NCBI RefSeq assembly: GCF_041053105.1
Contig: NZ_CP163444.1
Coordinates: 1,984,001-2,048,000, forward strand
Direction: 5' to 3'
Length of the DNA stretch: 64,000 nucleotides
DNA from: Streptomyces sp. R44
GTDB taxonomy: Bacteria; Actinomycetota; Actinomycetes; Streptomycetales; Streptomycetaceae
The position numbers and the translations under genes were made by a program. The notes under the pieces were generated by a model, which made no database searches, had not been told where the DNA came from, and saw nothing but the letters and a program-made list of their open reading frames with translations. Below, piece after piece: positions 43,322 through 53,718 of the stretch; position 1 is the first letter of the stretch, and every line of letters starts with the position of its first letter.

Positions 43322-43828
43322 TCAGCGGCCGCGCAGGCGGCGGACGAGGATGCTCGCGTCGCCGCGGGACTCCAGGTCCGCCAGGACGACCGCGACGGCC
43401 TCCCGGACGATCCGGCCCCGGTCGACGGCGAGACCGTGCTCACCGCGCAGGACGAGCCGGGCGTGCTCCAGGTCCATCAGCTCCTCGGCGGAGACGTAGA
43501 CCGTGATCTTCTCGTCGTGGCGCTCGCGGCCGCTGGGCCGCCGGTTCGCGGTGCGGCCGCCGCGCCGCCGGGCCGCCGCCGCGGGGGCGGGCACCGAGGC
43601 GTTGGGCGCGGCCTTGGCGGCCGGCGCCTCGGGCTCGGCCGTCCGGGCGCGGGGCTCCGCGGCCTCGGAGTCCGCCGGGGCGTGCTCGGCGGAGCCCTCG
43701 GCCGCCGCCGTGTCGCTCTCGGCCGCCGGTGCCGGGACCGCCCGGCGGGGTGCGGACGCCTGGAGCGCCGTCCCCCCTGTCGTACGGAAGAGTTCGTCGG
43801 CTCCGGGCAGACTCACTCGGCGTGACAC
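43322..43828 (-). CDS. Small basic protein downstream of parA
   Basis: A 168-residue protein. The N-terminal ~95 residues are Ala/Pro/Glu-rich and probably disordered; the C-terminal part HDEKITVYVSAEELMDLEHARLVLRGEHGLAVDRGRIVREAVAVVLADLESRGDASILVRRLRGR has the strand-helix-helix pattern of a ribbon-helix-helix DNA-binding protein. GTG 43828 has GGGAGG 10 bases upstream and overlaps the end of parA by 16 bases. A DNA-binding partner for the ParA ATPase is a plausible role, but that is inferred from structure and position. Confidence 0.7.
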   Translation of the reverse strand: MSRRVSLPGADELFRTTGGTALQASAPRRAVPAPAAESDTAAAEGSAEHAPADSEAAEPRARTAEPEAPAAKAAPNASVPAPAAAARRRGGRTANRRPSGRERHDEKITVYVSAEELMDLEHARLVLRGEHGLAVDRGRIVREAVAVVLADLESRGDASILVRRLRGR

Positions 43829-44946
43829 CGGGCGAGCACCTCCCTGGCGAGCTGGCGGTAGGCGGCGGCGCCCACGGAGTTGGAGGCGTACGTGGTGATG
43901 GGCTCGCCGGCGACCGTGGTCTCCGGGAAGCGGACCGTACGGCCGATGACCGTGTGGTACACGTGGTCGTCGAAGGCCTCGACGACGCGCGCGAGGACCT
44001 CACGGCTGTGCACGGTACGGGAGTCGTACATCGTGGCGAGGATGCCGTCGAGCTCGAGCTCGGGGTTGAGCCGCTCCTGAACCTTCTCGATGGTCTCGGT
44101 GAGCAGCGCGACACCGCGCAGCGCGAAGAACTCGCATTCCAGCGGCACGATGACCTTGTGAGCCGCCGTCAGGGCGTTCACGGTCAGCAGGCCGAGCGAG
44201 GGCTGACAGTCGATCACGATGTAGTCGTAGTCGTTCATCAGCGGCTTCAGGGCGCGCTGGAGCGTGGACTCGCGCGCGACCTCGCTGACCAACTGGACTT
44301 CGGCGGCCGAGAGGTCGATGTTGCTCGGCAGCAGGTCCATGTTGGGCACGGCGGTCTTGAGGAGCACCTCGTCCGCCGACATGCCCCGCTCCATGAGCAG
44401 GTTGTAGACGGTGAGGTCGAGCTCCATCGGGTTCACGCCGAGGCCGACCGACAGGGCTCCCTGCGGGTCGAAGTCGACGAGCAGCACCCGTCGTCCGTAC
44501 TCGGCGAGCGCGGCACCCAGGTTGATGGTCGACGTGGTCTTGCCGACGCCGCCCTTCTGGTTGCACATCGCGATGATCTTCGCGGGTCCGTGGTCGGTCA
44601 GGGGACCCGGGATCGGGAAGTACGGCAGGGGCCGTCCGGTGGGGCCGATCCGCTCGCGGCGCTGGCGGGCAGCGTCGGGTGCGAGGGTGGCCGCGTACTC
44701 CGGGTCGGGCTCGTACTCGGCGTCGGGGTCGTAGAAGTGCCCCTCGGGCACCTCGTCATAGGCGGCGAAGTGGGTGGACTCTCGGCCCATCTCGTTGCCG
44801 GCCGTGGCGTTCACGTGTAGGCCGTCCATCGTCTTCATCGTGTGGGCACTCGTCATGGGCTGGTGCGTCGCGAAGGTCCGCACCGCGACGGAGCCGATCG
44901 GGGCACCTGGCGCACCGCTCCCGGGAGTAAATGTCGACTCATTCAC
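43813..44946 (-). CDS. parA: ParA-family ATPase
   Basis: A 377-residue ParA/Soj-type ATPase. The first ~120 residues are an extra acidic/Pro-rich N-terminal region. The deviant Walker A is CNQKGGVGKTTSTINLGAALAEYGRRVLLVDFDPQGALS; the ELDLTVYNLLMERG and DYDYIVIDCQPSLGLLTVNAL blocks follow. It is not the parAB pair near oriC but a second ParA, as found upstream of scpAB in Streptomyces (SCO1772, from memory). GTG 44946 has AAGGAGG 11 bases upstream. Probably works in chromosome or sporulation-specific segregation. Confidence 0.93.
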   Translation of the reverse strand: MNESTFTPGSGAPGAPIGSVAVRTFATHQPMTSAHTMKTMDGLHVNATAGNEMGRESTHFAAYDEVPEGHFYDPDAEYEPDPEYAATLAPDAARQRRERIGPTGRPLPYFPIPGPLTDHGPAKIIAMCNQKGGVGKTTSTINLGAALAEYGRRVLLVDFDPQGALSVGLGVNPMELDLTVYNLLMERGMSADEVLLKTAVPNMDLLPSNIDLSAAEVQLVSEVARESTLQRALKPLMNDYDYIVIDCQPSLGLLTVNALTAAHKVIVPLECEFFALRGVALLTETIEKVQERLNPELELDGILATMYDSRTVHSREVLARVVEAFDDHVYHTVIGRTVRFPETTVAGEPITTYASNSVGAAAYRQLAREVLARCHAE

Positions 44947-45298
44947 AAGTCGTCTTACCTCCTTGGATGTGACCAGGAACATTTATCGATAGGTCAGCGT
45001 GGCACCATGCCGACGGTTGGCGACTCTATGGCGTGTCACCGCTCCGCAGCAACACAATCCGCCGGACCCGGCACGATGTGTCGGCAACCGAACACCTCTC
45101 TGTCAAGGGTGCGCAGGCATGCATCCACACGTTTCGGGGGTGTGCGAAACGGTTAAAGGGTTACGTTCGAGGCGAGTTGCCCGAACGTTTCGGCGGGGCC
45201 CGAGACGCACCCGGCCGGACCTTGTCGAACAAGGTCCGGCCGGGTGCGTGATATTGACGGCACGCGTTGACGGGGCCTCCGTCAAAAGAGCCTTCGGG
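44947..45298. promoter_or_regulatory. Control region between parA and ald
   Basis: 352 bases without a gene. The parA side is low in GC, with TATCGATA-like sequence near 44990 and an AAGGAGG RBS. The ald side carries a 43-base hairpin (see terminator). Confidence 0.5.
45206..45248 (-). terminator. Very strong hairpin terminator of ald
   Basis: A perfect 20-bp stem (45206-45225 with 45229-45248) with a 3-nt loop lies 51 bases past the ald stop. It blocks read-through into the parA promoter region, and being perfect could work both ways. Confidence 0.92.
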
Positions 45299-46414
45299 TC
45301 AGGCGAGGAGGCTGCTCAGCTCGACGTGCTCGAGGCCGTGCGCCTCGGCGACCTCCTTGTAAACCACCTTGCCGTCATGGGTGTTGAGGCCCAGGCCGAG
45401 GGCGGCGTCGCGGCGGAGCGCCTCGACCCAGCCGTTGTTCGCCAGCGACACGATGTAGGGCAGCGTGGCGTTGGTGAGGGCGTAGGTGGAGGTGTTCGGG
45501 ACCGCGCCCGGCATGTTGGCGACGCAGTAGAAGACCGAGTTGTGGACCTGGAAGGTCGGCTCGGCGTGGGTGGTCGGGTGCGAGTCCTCGAAGCAGCCGC
45601 CCTGGTCGATCGCAATGTCGACAAGGACACTTCCGGGCTTCATCTTGGCGACGAGCTCGTTGGTGACCAGCTTCGGGGCCTTGGCACCCGGGATGAGGAC
45701 GGCGCCGATGACGAGGTCGGCCTCGACGACGGCCTTCTCCAGCTCGTAGGCGTTGGAGACGATCGTCTTCACCTTGGTGCCGAAGATCTTGTCGGCCTCG
45801 CGGAGCTTGTTGATGTCACGGTCGAGCAGGGTCACGTGGAAGCCCATGCCGACGGCGATCTGGGTGGCGTTCCAGCCGGAGACGCCGCCGCCGATGACGA
45901 CGCACTCGCCGGCGTGGGTGCCGGGGACGCCGCCGGGGAGGACACCGCGGCCACCGACGGAGCGCATCAGGTGGTAGGCGCCGACCTGCGGGGCCAGGCG
46001 GCCCGCGACCTCGGACATCGGGGCGAGCAGCGGGAGCGCGCGGTTCGCGGTCTCGACCGTCTCGTACGCGATGGCGGTGGTGCCGGACTCCAGGAGCGCG
46101 TCCGTGCACTCCTTGGAGGCGGCGAGGTGCAGGTAGGTGAAGAGGGTCTGGTCCTTGCGGAGGCGGTGGTACTCCTCCGCGATGGGCTCCTTGACCTTGA
46201 GCAGCAGGTCGGCCGTGGCCCAGACCTCGTCGGCGGTGGCGAGGATCTCGGCGCCGGCGGCGACGTACTCCTCGTCCGTGATCGAGGAGCCGACACCGGC
46301 GTTCTGCTCGATGAAGACCTGGTGGCCGTTGCGGACGAGCTCGTGGACACCGGCAGGGGTGATGGCCACGCGGAACTCGTTGTTCTTGACCTCGCGGGGG
46401 ATGCCGACCTTCAT
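45299..46414 (-). CDS. ald: Alanine dehydrogenase
   Basis: A 371-residue NAD-dependent L-alanine dehydrogenase. Start [27 protein letters not shown] is diagnostic; the NAD-binding part contains [20 protein letters not shown] and the active-site His region YLHLAASKE is present. It interconverts alanine and pyruvate plus ammonia, linking carbon and nitrogen metabolism. ATG 46414; a likely promoter at 46520-46547 and a powerful terminator downstream make it a single-gene unit. Confidence 0.97.
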   Translation of the reverse strand: MKVGIPREVKNNEFRVAITPAGVHELVRNGHQVFIEQNAGVGSSITDEEYVAAGAEILATADEVWATADLLLKVKEPIAEEYHRLRKDQTLFTYLHLAASKECTDALLESGTTAIAYETVETANRALPLLAPMSEVAGRLAPQVGAYHLMRSVGGRGVLPGGVPGTHAGECVVIGGGVSGWNATQIAVGMGFHVTLLDRDINKLREADKIFGTKVKTIVSNAYELEKAVVEADLVIGAVLIPGAKAPKLVTNELVAKMKPGSVLVDIAIDQGGCFEDSHPTTHAEPTFQVHNSVFYCVANMPGAVPNTSTYALTNATLPYIVSLANNGWVEALRRDAALGLGLNTHDGKVVYKEVAEAHGLEHVELSSLLA

Positions 46415-46519
46415 CGTCGATCACGGTCCTTGAATCAGGGGGATAACTGGGGCACTGCGATACATACCCGGATGCACTGCGGCGCACCGGGGCAGACCAC
46501 GTTCGAACGCGGCGCACCC

Positions 46520-46547
46520 AGTCTAATGAAGGAGTTCCCGCTGTCTA
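46520..46547 (-). promoter_or_regulatory. Candidate ald promoter
   Basis: On the minus strand, TAGACA (46547-46542), 16 bases and TAGACT (46525-46520) make a fair -35/-10 pair. The message would start about 100 bases before the ald ATG. Spacing one base shorter than ideal. Confidence 0.5.
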
Positions 46548-46560
46548 GCCTTTCAAAGTA

Positions 46561-48546
46561 CTAATCTTCGCCGGAGCCACTGCGGATTTCGTAGGCTGAT
46601 GGTTCCGTTTCCAGGAGCCTCTCGGCCGCGGACCGGTGCAACCCGGCCGCCGCGGGGTCGCCGAGCCGGTCGAGGGTGTCGGCGAGCCGCAGCTGGAGCG
46701 CGGCCTGGAGCCGCGTGTCCTGGGCCCGGCGGGCCCACTCCACCGCCTCCTCGCAGGTCCGCAGGGATTCCTCGGGCCGCCCCGCGTACTCCTGGACCCG
46801 GGCCGCCTCGCTCAACGCCCGTGCGTAGCCCGGGAGATCGGAGAGCCTCCGGTACCCGGCCGCGGCGGCCCGCCAGCTCCGCAGGGCCTCCCCGTACCGC
46901 CCCGCATAGGTCTGCACGGCTCCGAGGCGGGCGTACAGCCGGGCCTGGTCGGCGCGCTCGTCCCGGGCCAGGCGCTGGGCGAGGGCCCGCCCGTACCAGT
47001 CGCCGGCCCGCTGCCAGTCCCCCAGCTCCTGATACGAGCCACCTACGGATTCCATTGCGCGACCGGTCGCGTACGGGTCATTTGCTTTGCGTCCGGCCTC
47101 CAATGCCGACCGATATCGCAGCAGGGCGTCCTTCGTCCTGCCGGTCCTGGCATCGAGATCGGCCAGGTTCAGCAGGGCCGCGGCCCGCTCGCGGTGCAGC
47201 CCGCGCCGCTCGGCCACGTCCAGGACCAGCCGGTGCAGGCCGTACAGCTCGGGGGCGGCGGCCTCGGCGCCCCGGTGCGCCGCGAGCGCCCTGACGAGCG
47301 AGGCGACGAGCCGGCGGGCGAGGGTGTCGAGCTCTCCGTCGGCGACGGCGAGCCGGGCGGAGGCGAGGAGTACGGCCTGCCGGGAGTCCAGCCAGGCGGC
47401 GGCCGCGGCCGCGCTCGGGAAACGCAGGGCGCGCGGCAGACCGGCCAGCTTCCGGCGGGCGGGCGAGCCCTCGGGTTCGGTGACCGCACGGCAGGACTGG
47501 AGGAGCCGTACGGTCCGCTCCAGCATCCGGGCCCGGGCGAGCTGCACCTCGGCGGGCCGGTCGCGCTCCTCCAGCTGAGCACGAAGGAGGGGTACGAGGT
47601 GCGCCCGCACCTCGTACAGTCCGTCCTCGCCGCCCGAGACGAGCCCCAGGGCGGCGAAGTCGGCGAGGGTGGTCGCGGCCGCGGAGACCGAGCAGCCGGC
47701 CAGGGCGGAGGCGGTGTGGGCGTCGGCCAGGCCCAGCGGGGCCAGGGCAAGGAATCGCAGTATCCGGGCGGCGGTGGCGGGCAGCGCCTCGTGCGCGAGG
47801 AGGAAGGTCCGGGTGAGGGGATCGCCGCTGAGCCCCCGCAGCCGCTTGGCGAGATCGGCGACCGAGGCCTTGGGCTGGGTGGAGAGCCAGCCACCGGCGA
47901 GCACGACGGCGGCGGGCAGCCCGCCGCACTCCTCGACGAGCGTCTCGGCGGCCTGCGGGTCGACGGTGATGCGGACGGAGCCGGTGAAGGCGGTCAGCAG
48001 CTCGATGGCCGACTTGGGGTCGAGCCCGCCGAGGGTGCAGGGCCGGACGTCCGGGATGCCGGTGAGCGGCCCCCGGGCGACGCCGACGACCAGAGTGTCG
48101 GGGTTGTCGGGGATGAGGGGATCGGCCTGCTCGGCGTCGACGGCGTCGTCGAGGAGGAGAACGGCCCGACGGTCGGCGAGCGCGCCCCTGACGAGCTCGG
48201 TCAGCTCGTCCTCGCCGGCCCCGGGGGGTTCGGCGACCCCGAGCGCGGCGAGGAGTTCCTGGGCGACGCGCGCGGTGGGGACGGGCTCGCCACCGGGCTC
48301 GGTCAGCCGGGCGCGGAAGACTCCGTCGGGGTAGCGGTCGGCGAGCCCGGCGGCCAGCTCCTCGGCGAGGGCGGACCGTCCGGAGCCGGGCTTGCCGGCG
48401 ATGAGCAGGACCCGGGCGCGGGGCGCCTTGCGGCCGGTGAGGGTGTCCAGGCCGGTCCGCTCGATGTCGGCGCGCAGGGCCTTCAACTCCCGCTGCCGGC
48501 CGAAGAACTGCCGGCGGCCGGCCGCCGCCACAGCCTGATCCGTCAC
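46561..48546 (-). CDS. NB-ARC/TPR ATPase-like protein
   Basis: A 661-residue STAND-type protein without the SARP DNA-binding N-terminus of AfsR. Residues about 15-250 are the NTPase region: QFFGRQRELKALRADI, P-loop LLIAGKPGSGRSALAEELA (Arg where Lys is expected) and RAVLLLDDAVDA. A winged-helix part follows, then residues about 440-640 form TPR repeats (AALLNLADLDARTGRTKDALLRY, GGSYQELGDWQRAGDWY, YAGRPEESLRTCEEAV). GTG 48546 has GGGAG 9 bases upstream. It may work as a regulatory scaffold. Position between ald and the NUDIX gene is conserved, as I recall. Confidence 0.8.
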   Translation of the reverse strand: MTDQAVAAAGRRQFFGRQRELKALRADIERTGLDTLTGRKAPRARVLLIAGKPGSGRSALAEELAAGLADRYPDGVFRARLTEPGGEPVPTARVAQELLAALGVAEPPGAGEDELTELVRGALADRRAVLLLDDAVDAEQADPLIPDNPDTLVVGVARGPLTGIPDVRPCTLGGLDPKSAIELLTAFTGSVRITVDPQAAETLVEECGGLPAAVVLAGGWLSTQPKASVADLAKRLRGLSGDPLTRTFLLAHEALPATAARILRFLALAPLGLADAHTASALAGCSVSAAATTLADFAALGLVSGGEDGLYEVRAHLVPLLRAQLEERDRPAEVQLARARMLERTVRLLQSCRAVTEPEGSPARRKLAGLPRALRFPSAAAAAAWLDSRQAVLLASARLAVADGELDTLARRLVASLVRALAAHRGAEAAAPELYGLHRLVLDVAERRGLHRERAAALLNLADLDARTGRTKDALLRYRSALEAGRKANDPYATGRAMESVGGSYQELGDWQRAGDWYGRALAQRLARDERADQARLYARLGAVQTYAGRYGEALRSWRAAAAGYRRLSDLPGYARALSEAARVQEYAGRPEESLRTCEEAVEWARRAQDTRLQAALQLRLADTLDRLGDPAAAGLHRSAAERLLETEPSAYEIRSGSGED

Positions 48547-48695
48547 GGGCCACGCTCCCGTCCACCTGCGCACGAGCCGATCCCGCGGGGGGCTCCGCAC
48601 GGGCGATTCCGAGCGTAGTTCAGGGCGGGAGGGGGACCTGGCGGAGCAGCGCGGACAGTTCCCCCGATCGGATCAGCAGATCTTCACACCACCCC

Positions 48696-48906
48696 CCGTT
48701 GTGGGCAGGCGTTCCGCAAAGGGCGGAACGGGTGGGCACAACGGACGGCGCCCCTGCCGGCGCCAGAGGCTCCCGCGCCTGAACCTGCACCCCCGGTGAC
48801 GGCGCGCCGGTGGTGCGGGCCCAGGCACGGAACGCGGAGGCGCCGCGAGAAGGCGCCGTCCCGTGTGCCCACCCGTCCCGCCCCAGCGGGACGATTGCCC
48901 ACACGG
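48696..48906 (+). repeat. Three-hairpin intergenic repeat, copy 2
   Basis: Same orientation as copy 1. Hairpin A 48696-48744 (CCGTTGTG/CACAACGG outer, CGTTCCGC/GCGGAACG inner, 5-nt loop); middle segment 48745-48860; hairpin B 48861-48906 (CCGTGTG/CACACGG outer, CGTCCCGC/GCGGGACG inner, loop CCCA). It ends 13 bases past the NUDIX gene stop on the minus strand. Confidence 0.9.
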
Positions 48907-48918
48907 CGGGCGGGCGCG

Positions 48919-49545
48919 CTACGCCTCGAACGGGCGGGCCGGCCAAGGCGCGGCCGCGGGCCGCAGCGACTCCAGACCGTCGGCCGCCCGCGCCGCCACC
49001 ACCGCCAGCACCCCCGCCACCAGGCACGTGTTGTGCAGCGATCCCGCCAGCGCCCCCCGCGCCAGCTCTCCCAGCGGCACCCGAGCCAGCTCCATGTCGG
49101 CCTCCTCGTCGGCGACCTCGTACCGCTCGCCGTCCGCCTCCGCGAGGTCCCGTGCCAGGAAGATCCGTACGGCCTCGTCGGAGCCGCCGGGCGAGGTGTA
49201 GAGGTCGGTCAGGACCCGCCAGTCCCCCGCCTTGACGTGCGCCTCCTCGTACAGCTCGCGCTGGGCGGCGTGCAGCGGGTTCTCGCCCGGCACGTCGAGG
49301 AGCCCGGCCGGGATCTCCCAGAGCTTCTGCCGCACGGGGTGCCGGTACTGCCGGAGGACGACCACGCGGTCCTGCTCGTCGAGGGCGAGGACGGCGACGG
49401 AGCCGGGGTGGACCTGGTAGTCGCGGCGGGCGACGGAGCCGTCCGGCATGACCACGTCGTCCGTGCGGACACTCGTCTTCTTGCCCGTGAAGGGGGTGGT
49501 GGTGGCGACGACCCGCCACTCTTCCGGGGTGTCCTGCACCTGCAT
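48919..49545 (-). CDS. NUDIX hydrolase (ADP-ribose pyrophosphatase-like)
   Basis: A 208-residue NUDIX enzyme. The Nudix box is AGLLDVPGENPLHAAQRELYEEAHV, and the strand VRQKLWEIPAGLLDVPG before it is typical of ADP-ribose/NDP-sugar pyrophosphatases; TSPGGSDEAVRIFLARDL follows. It cleaves ADP-ribose to AMP and ribose-5-phosphate or a related substrate. ATG 49545 has GGGAGG 8 bases upstream. It follows pyrG with an 84-base gap that holds the pyrG terminator. Confidence 0.92.
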   Translation of the reverse strand: MQVQDTPEEWRVVATTTPFTGKKTSVRTDDVVMPDGSVARRDYQVHPGSVAVLALDEQDRVVVLRQYRHPVRQKLWEIPAGLLDVPGENPLHAAQRELYEEAHVKAGDWRVLTDLYTSPGGSDEAVRIFLARDLAEADGERYEVADEEADMELARVPLGELARGALAGSLHNTCLVAGVLAVVAARAADGLESLRPAAAPWPARPFEA

Positions 49546-49577
49546 CAGTCGTCCTCCCACATGGCCACGTACGAAAA

Positions 49578-49614
49578 CCGGGGTGCCGGTCCCGCGAAGG
49601 GACCCGCACCCCGG
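49578..49614 (-). terminator. pyrG terminator
   Basis: A two-part stem: outer 9 bp (49578-49586 with 49606-49614) and inner 6 bp (49588-49593 with 49599-49604) around a 5-nt loop, 15 bases past the pyrG stop. Confidence 0.82.
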
Positions 49615-49629
49615 CAACGTTACGCCGTA

Positions 49630-51279
<1,650 letters not shown>

Positions 51280-51773
51280 CGCCAAGAGGGGGCTCCCGTG
51301 GTCGCGTTCTGGAGGTGCGTACCGGCTTCCCCTCCGGAAGAATCGGGGGGTGCCGTCGCTGCGGTTTCGGGGTCCTCGGCTGTCGCCGTTTCCCACCGGT
51401 CCACGGGGTACCAGGGTATCAGCGACATCGGGAGACCGCTTCCGGCCACACGCGGCAGTCGGGTGTTCACGGACGGCGACGCGGCGGCCGGAGCCGGGGG
51501 AAGCCGCAGCTCACCCGGGTGGAGCAGCGCGCGGCCCGTGTGATCACTACGGTCGCCGGGGTGGCACGTATTCTGCTCGGACACCGTCCGCCGAGGAGGC
51601 CGGCGTCGCCCGCCGCTCAGGCAGGCCCGTTCCGTCGAGCAGGCCCGCTCGTCCCGTCGAGCAGACCCGTTCGTCCCGCACACTGGCCTTGCCGACATCG
51701 CACAGACATCACGCACATCAGCAGCAAGCGCCCCCTCGGGGGCGGACGTGGCCGTACGACTGGAGTGAAGCAC
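51280..51773. promoter_or_regulatory. Divergent region between pyrG and the GH15 gene
   Basis: 494 bases; I find no convincing gene. Bases about 51621-51678 hold three imperfect copies of a short C-rich unit (CCCG...CCGTCGAGCAG). The GH15 gene RBS is GGAG at 51762-51765. Promoters for both genes should lie here, but I could not fix boxes. Confidence 0.4.
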
Positions 51774-53576
51774 GTGGCCGGGCGCATCGAGGATTACGCA
51801 CTCATCGGAGACATGCAGACCGCCGCCCTGGTCTGCCGGGACGGCAGCGTCGACTGGCTGTGCCTCCCCCGCTTCGACTCGCACGCCGTCTTCGCCGGGC
51901 TGCTCGGGACCGAGGAGCACGGATTCTGGCGGGTGAGCCCGGCGGGTCCGGCGGACGCCGAGCCGGCCCCGGCCGACCGGCGCCGTTACGTGGGCGACTC
52001 GCTGATCCTGGAGTCCGAGTGGGACACGCCGCGCGGCACGGTCCGGGTGACGGACTTCATGCCGCCGCGTGACGGCGCGCCGCAGCTGATCCGGATCGTC
52101 GAGGGCGTCTCGGGCCGGGTGCGGATGCGTTCCTCGCTGCGGATGCGGTTCAGCTACGGCCGGATCGTGCCGTGGGTGCACAAGGTCGGGGAGCGTACGG
52201 TCGCGGTCGCCGGGCCCGACTCGGTGTGGCTGGACACCGACGTGGAGACGCACGGCAAGGACCTGACGACGTACTCCGAGTTCACGGTCACGCCCGGGGA
52301 GCGGATCACCTTCACGCTCTCCTGGCAGCCCTCGCACAAGGAGCCGCCGGCGCTGCCGGACCCGGAGGGCTCGCTGGAGGCGACCGCCGATTTCTGGCGC
52401 GAGTGGGTCGAGCACTGCACGTACCACGGCCCGTACCGGGAGGCCGTGATCCGTTCGCTGATCACCCTGAAGGCGCTGACGTACGCGCCGACGGGCGGGA
52501 TCGTCGCCGCGCCGACGACCTCGCTGCCGGAGGAGATCGGCGGCGTACGGAACTGGGACTACCGCTACACCTGGCTGCGGGACGCGGCGATCACCCTCTC
52601 CTCGATGCTCCGCACCGGCTACCGCGAGGAGGCCCGCGCCTGGCGGGACTGGCTGCTGCGCGCCGTCGCGGGCGACCCGGAGAACCTGCAGATCATGTAC
52701 GGGATCGCGGGCGAGCGCGAGCTCGGAGAGGCGGAGCTCGACTGGCTGCCCGGGTACGAGAACTCGGGGCCGGTCCGGGTCGGCAACGGCGCCGCGAACC
52801 AGCTCCAGCTGGACGTGTACGGCGAGGTCACCGAGGCCCTCCACCTCGGGCACATGACGGGCCTGTCCCGCAACGACTACGCCTCCCTGCTCCAGATCAA
52901 GCTGATCAACTACCTGGAGAAGCACTGGGACCAGCCCGACGAGGGCATCTGGGAGGTCCGCGGCCCGCGCCGCCACTTCGTGCACTCCAAGGTGATGGCC
53001 TGGGTGGCCGTGGACCGCACGATCAAGCTGATCGAGTCCGGCGACGCCGACGGCCCGCTGGAGCGCTGGCGCGAGCTGCGCGACGAGATCCACCGGGACG
53101 TCTGCGAGAAGGGCTACGACAAGGAGCGGAACACCTTCACCCAGTCGTACGGCTCCCAGGAGCTGGACGCCTCGCTGCTGCTGATCCCGCAGATGGGCTT
53201 CCTGCCGCCGGACGACAAGCGGGTCATCGGCACGATCGAGGCGATCCAGCGCGAGCTGTCCACGGAGGACGGCTTCGTGCTGCGCTATCCGACGGCCGGC
53301 GAGGAGGCCGGTGTGGACGGCCTGGAGGGCGACGAGGGCGCGTTCCTCGCCTGTTCGTTCTGGCTGGCGGACGACCTCGCGATGATCGGCCGGGTCGACG
53401 AGGCCCGCACGCTCTTCGAGAAGCTGCTCGCGCTCCGCAACGACCTCGGGCTGCTCGCCGAGGAGTGGGACCCTCGGCTGCAGCGGCAGGTGGGGAACTT
53501 CCCGCAGGCCTTCAGCCATGTCCCGCTGATCGACACGGCGCTGCGGCTGACGGCGAGCGGGGCGTACGGCGGCTAG
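51774..53576 (+). CDS. GH15 family glycoside hydrolase (glucoamylase/trehalase-like)
   Basis: A 600-residue cytosolic protein. Residues about 1-200 are the N-terminal super-beta-sandwich (IEDYALIGDMQTAALVCRDGSVDWLCLPRFDSHAVFAGLLG); residues about 215-595 are the (alpha/alpha)6 barrel with NWDYRYTWLRDA and the second acid region LGLLAEEWDP. In actinobacteria these proteins act on alpha-glucosides; some are trehalases. There is no signal peptide. GTG 51774 has GGAG 8 bases upstream; another GTG at 51765 lies within the RBS. Confidence 0.93.
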   Translation: MAGRIEDYALIGDMQTAALVCRDGSVDWLCLPRFDSHAVFAGLLGTEEHGFWRVSPAGPADAEPAPADRRRYVGDSLILESEWDTPRGTVRVTDFMPPRDGAPQLIRIVEGVSGRVRMRSSLRMRFSYGRIVPWVHKVGERTVAVAGPDSVWLDTDVETHGKDLTTYSEFTVTPGERITFTLSWQPSHKEPPALPDPEGSLEATADFWREWVEHCTYHGPYREAVIRSLITLKALTYAPTGGIVAAPTTSLPEEIGGVRNWDYRYTWLRDAAITLSSMLRTGYREEARAWRDWLLRAVAGDPENLQIMYGIAGERELGEAELDWLPGYENSGPVRVGNGAANQLQLDVYGEVTEALHLGHMTGLSRNDYASLLQIKLINYLEKHWDQPDEGIWEVRGPRRHFVHSKVMAWVAVDRTIKLIESGDADGPLERWRELRDEIHRDVCEKGYDKERNTFTQSYGSQELDASLLLIPQMGFLPPDDKRVIGTIEAIQRELSTEDGFVLRYPTAGEEAGVDGLEGDEGAFLACSFWLADDLAMIGRVDEARTLFEKLLALRNDLGLLAEEWDPRLQRQVGNFPQAFSHVPLIDTALRLTASGAYGG

Positions 53577-53718
53577 CGAGGCGTACGGAAGCTAGCGGGG
53601 CGTACGACGGCCGGCGCGCGTACCGAGGCCGGGTCGCGCACGGAGGCTGAGGGGCGCCCCAGGGGGGCCGGACCTACGATGAGAAGGTCCCGTCCCCCCG
53701 TACGAAAGGGGGGCTCCC

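Noticed and set aside
51621..51678. Imperfect tandem units upstream of the GH15 gene as regulator iterons
   Set aside because: The units vary in length and match only in short C-rich cores; this is weak evidence.
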